The position numbers were made by a program, and so were the translations under genes. Source: JBEBXQ01 sp040391535 (GTDB lineage Bacteria; Bacteroidota; Bacteroidia; Cytophagales; Spirosomataceae). From it: a stretch of 24,937 nt of DNA. Position 1 is the stretch's first letter, and every line of letters begins with the position of its first letter. Positions 15,771 through 23,068 of the stretch are shown here, piece by piece. Location of the stretch: assembly GCA_040391535.1 (NCBI GenBank), contig JBEBXQ010000073.1, forward strand, positions 1 to 24,937, read 5' to 3'. Below the pieces are notes generated by a model that was given only the letters and a program-made list of their open reading frames with translations, had not been told where the DNA came from and made no database searches.

Positions 15771-17051
15771 ATGGCTTATTTATTTACATCCGAATCCGTT
15801 TCTGAAGGACATCCGGATAAAGTGGCTGATCAGATTTCTGATGCTTTAATTGATAATTTTCTTGCATGGGATGCCGACAGTAAAGTTGCCTGTGAAACAT
15901 TGGTGACAACCGGACAGGTTGTTCTGGCCGGTGAAGTGAAAACGTCTACTTATCTGGATGTACAGAAAATCGCGAGAGAAGTGATCCGTAAAATCGGATA
16001 TACAAAAAGTGAATACATGTTTGAAGCGAATTCCTGTGGAATTCTTTCCGCTATTCATGACCAGAGTGCTGACATCAGCCAGGGGGTGGACAGAGTGGTT
16101 GCTCAGGATGATTTCGAAACAAAGGCAAATGCTCAGGGGGCCGGTGACCAGGGTATGATGTTCGGCTATGCCACCAGTGAGACAGAAAACTACATGCCGC
16201 TGGCATTGGATATCGCCCATAAAATCCTTCAGGAACTTTCTCTGATCCGTAACAGTGAGGCAAATCTGATCGGGTATCTGCGTCCGGATGCAAAGTCACA
16301 GGTGACCATCGAATACAGTGATGATAATGTGCCTCAGCGGATTGATACTATTGTTGTTTCTACTCAGCATGATGATTTTGAAGAAGAAGCAGTGATGCTT
16401 CAGAAAATAAAACAGGATATCATTAACATCGTTATACCAAGGGTAAAGGCGAAGCTTGAACCTGAAATTCAGAAGCTGTTTACTGACGATATTACTTATC
16501 ATATTAATCCGACCGGGAAATTTGTGATCGGTGGACCACATGGGGATACGGGTCTAACCGGCCGTAAAATTATTGTTGATACCTACGGTGGGAAAGGTGC
16601 TCACGGTGGTGGGGCATTCTCAGGAAAAGATCCTTCCAAAGTTGACCGTTCCGCTGCCTATGCAACCCGTCATATTGCCAAAAACCTGGTAGCAGCCGGT
16701 GTAGCCGATGAAGTGTTGGTACAGGTTTCATATGCAATCGGTGTTGCCGAGCCATGTGGTGTATATGTAAATACCTATGGTAAATCAAAAGTGGAGTTGA
16801 CGGATGGACAAATCGCGAAGAAAGTAAGTGAGTTGTTTGATCTGCGTCCTTATGCCATTGAGCAACGCCTGAAACTCAGAAATCCGATCTATTCTGAAAC
16901 AGCGGCTTACGGACATATGGGAAGAAAAAATGAGGTGGTCAGAAAGACTTTCAGGAATGTGGATGGTGCTGAGAAGAGCGTAGAGGTCGAATTGTTTACC
17001 TGGGAGAAGCTTGATTATGTTGGAAAAATAAAGGAAAGTTTCGGACTGTAA
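15771..17051 (+). CDS. metK: S-adenosylmethionine synthetase MetK
   Basis: The 426-residue enzyme makes S-adenosylmethionine from methionine and ATP in the cytoplasm. Its N-terminus, MAYLFTSESVSEGHPDK, carries the catalytic/metal-binding His14 and Asp16. The GAGDQGMMFGYATSET block, FVIGGPHGDTGLTGRKIIVDTYGG-type P-loop region and GAHGGGAFSGKDPSKVDRSAAY (from about residue 276) are all present. It is about 40 residues longer than the E. coli enzyme, mostly through insertions in the middle and C-terminal region. The frame is open back to 15660, but that extension lies within the loop and arm of the terminator hairpin and upstream of the promoter, so the ATG at 15771 is the real start. A terminator follows 30 bases past the stop codon. 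Confidence 0.97.
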   Translation: MAYLFTSESVSEGHPDKVADQISDALIDNFLAWDADSKVACETLVTTGQVVLAGEVKTSTYLDVQKIAREVIRKIGYTKSEYMFEANSCGILSAIHDQSADISQGVDRVVAQDDFETKANAQGAGDQGMMFGYATSETENYMPLALDIAHKILQELSLIRNSEANLIGYLRPDAKSQVTIEYSDDNVPQRIDTIVVSTQHDDFEEEAVMLQKIKQDIINIVIPRVKAKLEPEIQKLFTDDITYHINPTGKFVIGGPHGDTGLTGRKIIVDTYGGKGAHGGGAFSGKDPSKVDRSAAYATRHIAKNLVAAGVADEVLVQVSYAIGVAEPCGVYVNTYGKSKVELTDGQIAKKVSELFDLRPYAIEQRLKLRNPIYSETAAYGHMGRKNEVVRKTFRNVDGAEKSVEVELFTWEKLDYVGKIKESFGL

Positions 17052-17080
17052 TTATTCCGGATTTTCTGATCATATTGAAA

Positions 17081-17108
17081 GGTTACTCTTTACGGAGTAG
17101 CCTTTTTT
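17081..17108 (+). terminator. Rho-independent terminator of metK
   Basis: GGTTACTC (17081-17088) pairs with GAGTAGCC (17095-17102), with one G-T wobble and a six-base loop, followed by six T (17103-17108). Confidence 0.85.
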
Positions 17109-17214
17109 GATGGAGTAGCCGGTAGAAAGGCATTGTTTTACCAGCTATGCATTTCATAGAAGTTTTTCATTGTTCCTCAATGTTTGAATATACTGCTTAT
17201 TCATTACTTCACTT

Positions 17215-17445
17215 TTAATGACCTTCCTGCTGTTCCTTGCAGGCACCGGAAGTAAACTGTGTTATCCCGTGGGCAATAGCCTCACAATCGTTTCCGTAGG
17301 TCTTACCGTTGCATCCGCATACCGGATCATATACCTGATAACACGCTACTTCACTTCTCTCTTTTTCCTCACAACTCCGTTCAATCTCACGATCATCGCA
17401 ACCAGTTGCTGTTAAAACGATCATTCCAATGATTAGCCTTTTCAT
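17215..17445 (-). CDS. Kazal-domain lipoprotein (putative serine protease inhibitor)
   Basis: The 76-residue protein has a lipoprotein signal (MKRLIIGMIVLTATGC, lipid-modified Cys16), a short charged linker, and a single Kazal-type domain. The domain's six cysteines can be read at 25, 35, 43, 45, 54 and 69, around the signature YDPVCGCNGKTYGNDCEA. Kazal domains fold as disulfide-bonded canonical inhibitors of serine proteases; bacterial versions are usually secreted or lipid-anchored and mostly untested. The reactive-site loop would lie just before the PVCGC segment. The start codon is ATG at 17445. It converges on metK and has no co-directional neighbour within 800 bases upstream, so it is probably a single-gene unit. 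Family assignment is strong; inhibitory activity and target are inference. Confidence 0.85.
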   Translation of the reverse strand: MKRLIIGMIVLTATGCDDREIERSCEEKERSEVACYQVYDPVCGCNGKTYGNDCEAIAHGITQFTSGACKEQQEGH

Positions 17446-17688
17446 ATTTACAACGTTTTCGTTAAGATTTCATTTATAAAACAGGTCATTATGGTAGCCT
17501 GTTAACAAGCATGATGCCTGAAATGTTAAAGATTAGTCAAATGCTGACTCCCATGATGAATAGAGTCCGGATAGCGTCAAAAGGTTGGAAGTGAATATTC
17601 ATATATTAACGTCAGTTCGGAATAAGCTCACAACTTTACAATATCACCTTTTCAGGGTTTTGCCGGCATTATCTTCTCGCGTTTTCCC

Positions 17689-17796
17689 ACCACTTCGTGG
17701 TTATTTTAAGTCCGAAGGACTGACAGTGTTATAGAAAGAAGGTCTGACCGTATTATAGAAGACAGACAGGATACCCGTTAATTAAACCGCGAAGCG
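17689..17796. repeat. Cluster of mini-palindromes with GAA/TTC centres plus an imperfect direct repeat
   Basis: Three short perfect palindromes share a three-base GAA or TTC loop: ACCACTTCGTGGT (17689-17701), AGTCCGAAGGACT (17709-17721) and CGCGAAGCG (17788-17796). Between them a 20-base unit occurs twice with a 24-base period: GGACTGACAGTGTTATAGAA (17717-17736) and GGTCTGACCGTATTATAGAA (17741-17760), differing at three positions. This looks like a structured intergenic repeat rather than coding DNA; whether it recurs elsewhere in the genome cannot be seen here. Confidence 0.5.
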
Positions 17797-18088
17797 ATGA
17801 TATGATTACCAACCCGGACTGAATTAAATTCTCAGGAAAACAGAGGTAAGGTTTAGGAATGTAGGATTTCAAATGCTGAAAAGTATCGGGTATAGGCTAT
17901 TAATTTTATAGACTATTATATCATGAAATGTATTTTGCATAAATGGGAATCATATGCTTTAAAGGAATTGGAGTCCCTTTGGAGAAGGAGGTTTGCCGGG
18001 TAATTTCGCTGATAAATTATGTTATTACAATAAATTTAAGTAATTATTTAAGTTTTTGCGGGTGTTGACGATTTTTCGTGATTCCGGA

Positions 18089-18121
18089 TTTGTCTGGCCG
18101 AAAATAAAATTTATATATTTG
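18089..18121 (+). promoter_or_regulatory. Strong promoter of the SusC/SusD operon
   Basis: TTTG (18089-18092), a 21-base spacer and TATATTTG (18114-18121) form a full match to the Bacteroidota promoter, the best in the window. It places transcription start about 175 bases before the SusC ATG, leaving a long leader. Confidence 0.6.
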
Positions 18122-18229
18122 CCTATAGAATTTATAGAGTATTTATTTCGGATTATCAACTCATCTTTTAACAAATTAACCCCCTTCTGATGTATGACTG
18201 CCCTGATTACGCGATGTTAACGCTCTGGT

Positions 18230-18246
18230 CTTATATTAAATATAAG
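18230..18246. repeat. 17-bp palindrome in the SusC leader
   Basis: CTTATATT and AATATAAG are exact complements around a single A, 55 bases upstream of the SusC start codon. It is followed four bases later by the second copy of the CCTATAGAATT repeat. It could be an operator for a dimeric regulator or an mRNA hairpin; it lacks a T run and is too AT-rich to act as a terminator. Confidence 0.45.
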
Positions 18247-18301
18247 TTATCCTATAGAATTAATATATAAACTCAGCAATGATCTCATATTTACAAGTAT
18301 T

Positions 18302-21300
18302 ATGAAAATTTTAAAATTTCTACGATTCAGAAGTAGAAGACCTTCACTGGTTAAGTTTATTTCCGTCATCACCCTAAGCGGATATTTCTTCTCCCAGGAA
18401 ACGGCACTTGCTTCTAATGAAAGCCTCCTGTTTGCAAACACATCTGCAAATCATCTGGATAAAGTAACGGGCAGGGTAGTGGATGAAAAAGGAGAACCGT
18501 TACCTGGTGTAAATATTCTGTTGAAAGGAAGTAATATAGGCACTCAGTCTGATTTACAAGGTGCTTTTTCTCTGGACTATTCCGACAGAAACGCGGTGCT
18601 GGTCGTTAGTTTTGTGGGATATATTACGCAGGAACTGAAAGCCGGGAAGACTGATTTATCTGTACGTTTATTGCCTGACAGTAAGCAGTTAAATGAGATT
18701 GTTGTAACCGGTTACGGAAGCGAAAGCAAAAAGTCTTTTACAGGTTCTGTTTCAAAAATAGAGGGTAATCAGTTAGAAAACCGTCCGGCACAGAGTCTTG
18801 ATCAGTTATTGGGCGGTCAGGCTTCCGGTGTAAATATTGTACAACCCAGCGGAACACTGAACAGCACGCCGGTTTTCAGAATCCGTGGTATCAACTCCAT
18901 TTCTTCTTCCATTTATCCGTTGTTTATCATTGACGGTGTGACCGTTTTTACGGGATCTGCCGGTGGGGCGGTCGGAAATAATCCTTTGGCTGACATCAAT
19001 CCCAATGATATCGCCTCTATTGATATTCTGAAAGATGCCTCGGCAACGGCCATCTACGGATCGCGTGCCGCTAACGGCGTTGTGGTAATCACTACGAAAA
19101 AGGGGAAATCAGGTAAGGCGAAGGTAAATTATGACGCTTGGGTAAGTTTCAGTACGCCCTACAATTTACCGGAACTGTTAAATCCTGAAGATTATGTGGC
19201 CATTAAAAACGAAGCACGGGTCAACGCTGGTCTGGCTCCGGGATTTGTGCTGGGTAAAAATGCAGATGGCAGCCCTATTGGTACCGATTGGTATGATGTG
19301 GCCTATCAGACCGGCGTTTCTCATAATCATAACCTTAGTTTTTCAGGGGCTACGGAACAAACCAACTATTTTGTTTCGGTTAACTTTTCAGATCAGAACG
19401 GAATTCTTAAAACCAATAACTTTACAAAAAAAGGAGTGCGGCTGAATCTTGAGCACAAGTTAGCAAAGTTCCTGACGGTAGGTACCAACGCTGCTTTTTC
19501 GAATTCATACAATAGCGGCCCTAATTCCGGAGGGATAAGTCCTAACTCCATCGCGTCTCCGTCAGGAAACAGCGTCAATACACAATATATAGGTTTACAG
19601 CCATTGGCACGTCTTACTTACATTTTACCACCGAATGTTCCGGTTTATAATGAAGACGGTTCTTACAATATTAATGCTGCGAACGGAAATATCGGATACG
19701 GGCCCAACAGTCCCACGCTGGGCGTTTTCAATGCCTATAATTTGCAGACCATTCTTGATCTGGATAAGAATTCTTCAGAAAACAATACCTTGCTGGGTAG
19801 TGTTTTTGCTGAAGTGAACTTTTTGGATAACCTGAAATTCAGAACTGTTTACGGAATCAATAATTTAGTTGTTGAGAATTTATCTTTCAGGAATCCTTTC
19901 AGCAGTGAGGGCTTTCCTAATAAAGGCACTGCCACCAATACCAACTCAAAATATTCACGTTCCAGTTTTACAAATACACTGACTTTTGATGAATCTTTTA
20001 ATGCGGTACATAACCTGAGAATTCTGATCGGTCAGGAGCGGATCTCCCAGAAGATTGAAGGTTGGGGTGCCGTGCGGTCAGGTTTGTCAGACCCGTTTTA
20101 CTCCAGCTATCAGGGAGGGTTTACTACTATCACAGAAACGGGCAATGTCCAGACAGAGAATGCGCTTCTTTCGTATTTTTCAACCGTTAACTACGACTAT
20201 AACAAAAAATACCTTTTCAGCTTTAATTTCAGAAGAGACGGGCTCTCTGCCCTGGCAACCGGTAATAAATGGGGGAATTTCGGTGGCGGATCACTGGGAT
20301 GGAATATTTCGGAAGAATCGTTTTTCAGAGACAGCAAAATCTCGGGGGTGATCAATGAGCTCAAAATCAGGGGAAGTTACGGGATTGTCGGGAACAGCAG
20401 CCTGGATGATTATGCCTCTTTGTCCCAATACAGATCAGGTACATACGTGGGGCAACCTACCTTATATTTCAGTCAGGCCGGGAACTCTTCTCTGAAATGG
20501 GAATCAAGCAAAAAGCTGGACATCGGAATCAGCGCAAGATTGCTGAATAACCGGATTAATCTGGAGGCTTCTTATTATCAGAACAACATTGACGGTCTGA
20601 TTCTGAATGCCCCACAGGCTCCTTCACAGGGAATACCGGGCAATTCTATTGCCGCCAATGTGGGTTCATTGAGTAACAAAGGCATTGAATTATCCGTAGG
20701 AGGAGCTATTATAGAGAAAGGGAAATTCCGCTGGAATTCTGATATTAACTTTTCAACACTTAAAAACACCGTCAGCTCCCTGGGTAGCGGAGGGGATATT
20801 TACCCGTCCTCACTGAGTACTTTCGGTATTCAGAATGTAACGCGGGTCGGTTACTCCGTAGGATCGATTTTTGCAGTTCTGACCGACGGGGTAAATCCTG
20901 AAAACGGGAATAAAATATACATTAACCGCAATGACGAAAGGGTACAGTACGATGCCGTTAATAAATCCTTCAGCTATCTGACCGGTGAAACAGCACCAGG
21001 AATCGATAATTACCTTGACGGCCGTATTTTAGGCCCGTCCCTGCCTACTTACTTCGGTGGCTGGAACAATAACCTTAGTTTAGGCAATTTTGATCTGGCA
21101 GTTAACTTCATTTTTTCTGGTGGTAATAAGCTGTATAACGGTACAAGATCTACCATTTCTGATCAACGGTATTTCAATAACGGAACTTTTATTAAAGACA
21201 GATGGACTACACCAGGTCAAATTACGGATATTCCCAAACTGGTTTGGGGCGACAGTTTTACAGGTGGTTTTTCATCAACCAACAGCTCATATGTAGAGGA

Positions 21301-21547
21301 CGGTTCATTTGTAAAGCTTAAGAATATCGCACTGAATTACAGAATACCGCTGGAAGGATCTTCGCTGGAGAACTTCATTTCGTCAGTCAGGGTATACGTT
21401 CAGGCTTCCAATATACTGACCTTTACAAAATACAGAGGATCAGATCCTGAAATCTCAATCAATGGTAACTCTATTAATTCAGGAAAGGACCAGAATGTAC
21501 CGGCAAATGCAGCAGTGTATACCGTCGGATTCAACATTGGGTTTTAA
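18302..21547 (+). CDS. SusC-family TonB-linked outer-membrane transporter
   Basis: The 1081-residue protein is the outer-membrane barrel of a SusCD pump. Residues 1-38 form an export signal, rather long and basic. A CarboxypepD_reg-like domain spans about 53-125 (VTGRVVDEKGEPLPGVNILLKG). NEIVVTGYG at 131-139 is the usual motif leading into the plug (about 145-265, with FRIRGINSISSS, IIDG and the DILKDASATAIYGSRAANGVVVITTKKG block), and the barrel ends in FNIGF. There is no N-terminal STN domain, so the trans-envelope anti-sigma signalling seen for some SusC proteins is not expected. The SusD partner begins 33 bases downstream, followed by two enzyme genes at very short spacing, indicating one operon. 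The substrate is not shown by sequence; nearby enzymes argue for a small organic molecule rather than a glycan. Confidence 0.95.
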   Translation: MKILKFLRFRSRRPSLVKFISVITLSGYFFSQETALASNESLLFANTSANHLDKVTGRVVDEKGEPLPGVNILLKGSNIGTQSDLQGAFSLDYSDRNAVLVVSFVGYITQELKAGKTDLSVRLLPDSKQLNEIVVTGYGSESKKSFTGSVSKIEGNQLENRPAQSLDQLLGGQASGVNIVQPSGTLNSTPVFRIRGINSISSSIYPLFIIDGVTVFTGSAGGAVGNNPLADINPNDIASIDILKDASATAIYGSRAANGVVVITTKKGKSGKAKVNYDAWVSFSTPYNLPELLNPEDYVAIKNEARVNAGLAPGFVLGKNADGSPIGTDWYDVAYQTGVSHNHNLSFSGATEQTNYFVSVNFSDQNGILKTNNFTKKGVRLNLEHKLAKFLTVGTNAAFSNSYNSGPNSGGISPNSIASPSGNSVNTQYIGLQPLARLTYILPPNVPVYNEDGSYNINAANGNIGYGPNSPTLGVFNAYNLQTILDLDKNSSENNTLLGSVFAEVNFLDNLKFRTVYGINNLVVENLSFRNPFSSEGFPNKGTATNTNSKYSRSSFTNTLTFDESFNAVHNLRILIGQERISQKIEGWGAVRSGLSDPFYSSYQGGFTTITETGNVQTENALLSYFSTVNYDYNKKYLFSFNFRRDGLSALATGNKWGNFGGGSLGWNISEESFFRDSKISGVINELKIRGSYGIVGNSSLDDYASLSQYRSGTYVGQPTLYFSQAGNSSLKWESSKKLDIGISARLLNNRINLEASYYQNNIDGLILNAPQAPSQGIPGNSIAANVGSLSNKGIELSVGGAIIEKGKFRWNSDINFSTLKNTVSSLGSGGDIYPSSLSTFGIQNVTRVGYSVGSIFAVLTDGVNPENGNKIYINRNDERVQYDAVNKSFSYLTGETAPGIDNYLDGRILGPSLPTYFGGWNNNLSLGNFDLAVNFIFSGGNKLYNGTRSTISDQRYFNNGTFIKDRWTTPGQITDIPKLVWGDSFTGGFSSTNSSYVEDGSFVKLKNIALNYRIPLEGSSLENFISSVRVYVQASNILTFTKYRGSDPEISINGNSINSGKDQNVPANAAVYTVGFNIGF

Positions 21548-21580
21548 GAGAATTATCGTAAATCTTTAAAGTTAAAAATC

Positions 21581-23047
21581 ATGTCTGTTTTTTCAATATT
21601 CAGCAAAAATATAAAAGGTTACCTGCTTGGAGGTTCCGTTCTGGTGCTATCGCTGGGTGCATGCCAAAACAACTATCTTGAATTAACACCCGTTAACACC
21701 ATATCGGATGCTGCTGCATTCAGCACTCCTGAGAAAATACTCTCCCAGGTCAGGTCGCTTTATTCCCGGTTTAGTAGTGAATCGTTTTATGGCGGACGTT
21801 ACTTAGTATTTAACGAGCAAAGAGGAGATGAATTCAGTCAGAATGACGGGAATAATTCTACTGGTGCGAACGTCTGGAATCAGTCCATATCAGGTTCGGG
21901 AGATTTTGTGAACGCAGTCTGGAATGCGGCTTATCTCACTATCAACTATTCCAATATCCTTATTGATAACCTGGAAACGACCTCTGTAATAGATGAGGCT
22001 ACACGCAACCGCTATATAGGCGAAGCTAAATTTATAAGGGCCATCAGCTATTTCAGTCTGGTACAAACCTATGCCAGACCTTATGCGCAGAACAGTGAGG
22101 GGACAGGTTTACCCCTGCGTTTAAAAGGAGAAACATCCGGCGGAAACAATGATTTCGGGTTTTCACCGGTAAGTGCCGTTTATACCCAGATACTGAAAGA
22201 TCTGGACGATGCCGAAACATTTTTGCCTGAAAGTTATGCGGATGCGCTCTCGGGTATTTCGCGGGCAAGAAAAGCCGCGGCAATTGCACTCAAAACCAGG
22301 GTATATCTTGTCAAAGGAGATTATCAGAAAGTGGTTCAGGAAGCGGCTAAAATTGTTTCGTCTTCTGCACCGTATTCCTATAAATCAGGGGGTACTGAGC
22401 TGAATCTTGAAGGCGATCTTTCCGTGCTTTTCAGCGGGAACTATACCGGAAATGAAGCGATCTTCTATATTCCGTTTGCTCTACCGTCAGAAGCGCCCGG
22501 GTTGCAAAGTTCGCTGGCTGCAAATTATCTGTCTCCGGTTATTTATTTTAATACGAACGGTATCATCGCTGATCCTGTATTTGGAGAAACATCAACCGAT
22601 AAAAGAAAAAACCTGATCAGGGAAAATGCTTCAGGACAAAAACTGCTGAATAAATTTCCAAAGAATGCGGCACCTTTTACGGATTATATCCCCGTGATCC
22701 GCTATGCCGAAGTTATTCTCAATTATGCTGAAGCCGCTGCCCAGACGGGCGATCTGGCTACTTCGCTTAATCTGCTGAAAGCGGTCAGAAACCGTTCTGA
22801 TGCAAATTATTCATATACCGGCGATACCGCAAATGCTGCATTTTTAATTGCTGCCATTGAAACCGAAAGACGTATTGAGCTGGTCGGGGAAGGGTTCAGG
22901 ACACATGACTTGTTCCGAAAAGTTTTACCTCTTCCCGGAAAAGTAGGTAATGCCGGTACTGCCCCGGAAATTAAGCCTGCTGCGGAAAACTATGTTTGGG
23001 CAATCCCGAGCAATGAACTGGCCTATAATAAACTCGCACCCAGATAA
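21581..23047 (+). CDS. RagB/SusD-family surface substrate-binding lipoprotein
   Basis: The 488-residue protein has a lipoprotein signal with lipobox LGAC (lipid-modified Cys28) and the family's NNYLELTPVNTISDAAAF opening. A SusD-like N-terminal domain is followed by tetratricopeptide-like helices (for example RNRYIGEAKFIRAISYFSLVQ, AAAIALKTRVYLVKGDY) and the C-terminal RagB/SusD region with IPVIRYAEVILNYAEAAAQTG and IETERRIELVGEGFRTHDLFR. SusD proteins form the lid over the SusC barrel and help capture the ligand. Length is typical. It sits between the SusC gene and an exported amidohydrolase gene, 21 bases upstream of the latter. Relatives such as RagB of Porphyromonas gingivalis serve peptide import, so the family name does not by itself imply a sugar substrate. 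Confidence 0.95.
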   Translation: MSVFSIFSKNIKGYLLGGSVLVLSLGACQNNYLELTPVNTISDAAAFSTPEKILSQVRSLYSRFSSESFYGGRYLVFNEQRGDEFSQNDGNNSTGANVWNQSISGSGDFVNAVWNAAYLTINYSNILIDNLETTSVIDEATRNRYIGEAKFIRAISYFSLVQTYARPYAQNSEGTGLPLRLKGETSGGNNDFGFSPVSAVYTQILKDLDDAETFLPESYADALSGISRARKAAAIALKTRVYLVKGDYQKVVQEAAKIVSSSAPYSYKSGGTELNLEGDLSVLFSGNYTGNEAIFYIPFALPSEAPGLQSSLAANYLSPVIYFNTNGIIADPVFGETSTDKRKNLIRENASGQKLLNKFPKNAAPFTDYIPVIRYAEVILNYAEAAAQTGDLATSLNLLKAVRNRSDANYSYTGDTANAAFLIAAIETERRIELVGEGFRTHDLFRKVLPLPGKVGNAGTAPEIKPAAENYVWAIPSNELAYNKLAPR

Positions 23048-23068
23048 AACCATTTCAAAAAGTAATCA

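Larger units (their letters stand above)
17446..18301. other. 0.85-kb intergenic region upstream of the SusC gene
   Basis: I find no gene here that I would defend. The left part is the upstream region of the Kazal gene. The middle (17689-17796) holds a cluster of small palindromes and a direct repeat. A 26-codon frame at 17923-18003 (MKCILHKWESYALKELES...) has no recognisable start signals or homology. The right part has a strong promoter at 18089-18121, then a leader of about 175 bases with an 11-bp direct repeat CCTATAGAATT (18122-18132 and 18251-18261) and a 17-bp palindrome (18230-18246). Confidence 0.6.

Noticed and set aside
17717..17760. Two 20-base direct repeats as a minimal CRISPR array
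   Set aside because: Only two imperfect copies with a four-base spacer and no cas genes; the geometry does not fit CRISPR.
17980..17996. GGAGAAGGAGG as a strong Shine-Dalgarno sequence
   Set aside because: No start codon follows at a usable distance with an open frame, and genes here generally lack Shine-Dalgarno sequences.
17923..18003. A 26-codon plus-strand frame (MKCILHKWESYALKELES...) upstream of the SusC promoter
   Set aside because: Too short to judge, no promoter box in front of it, and no family resemblance that I can defend.
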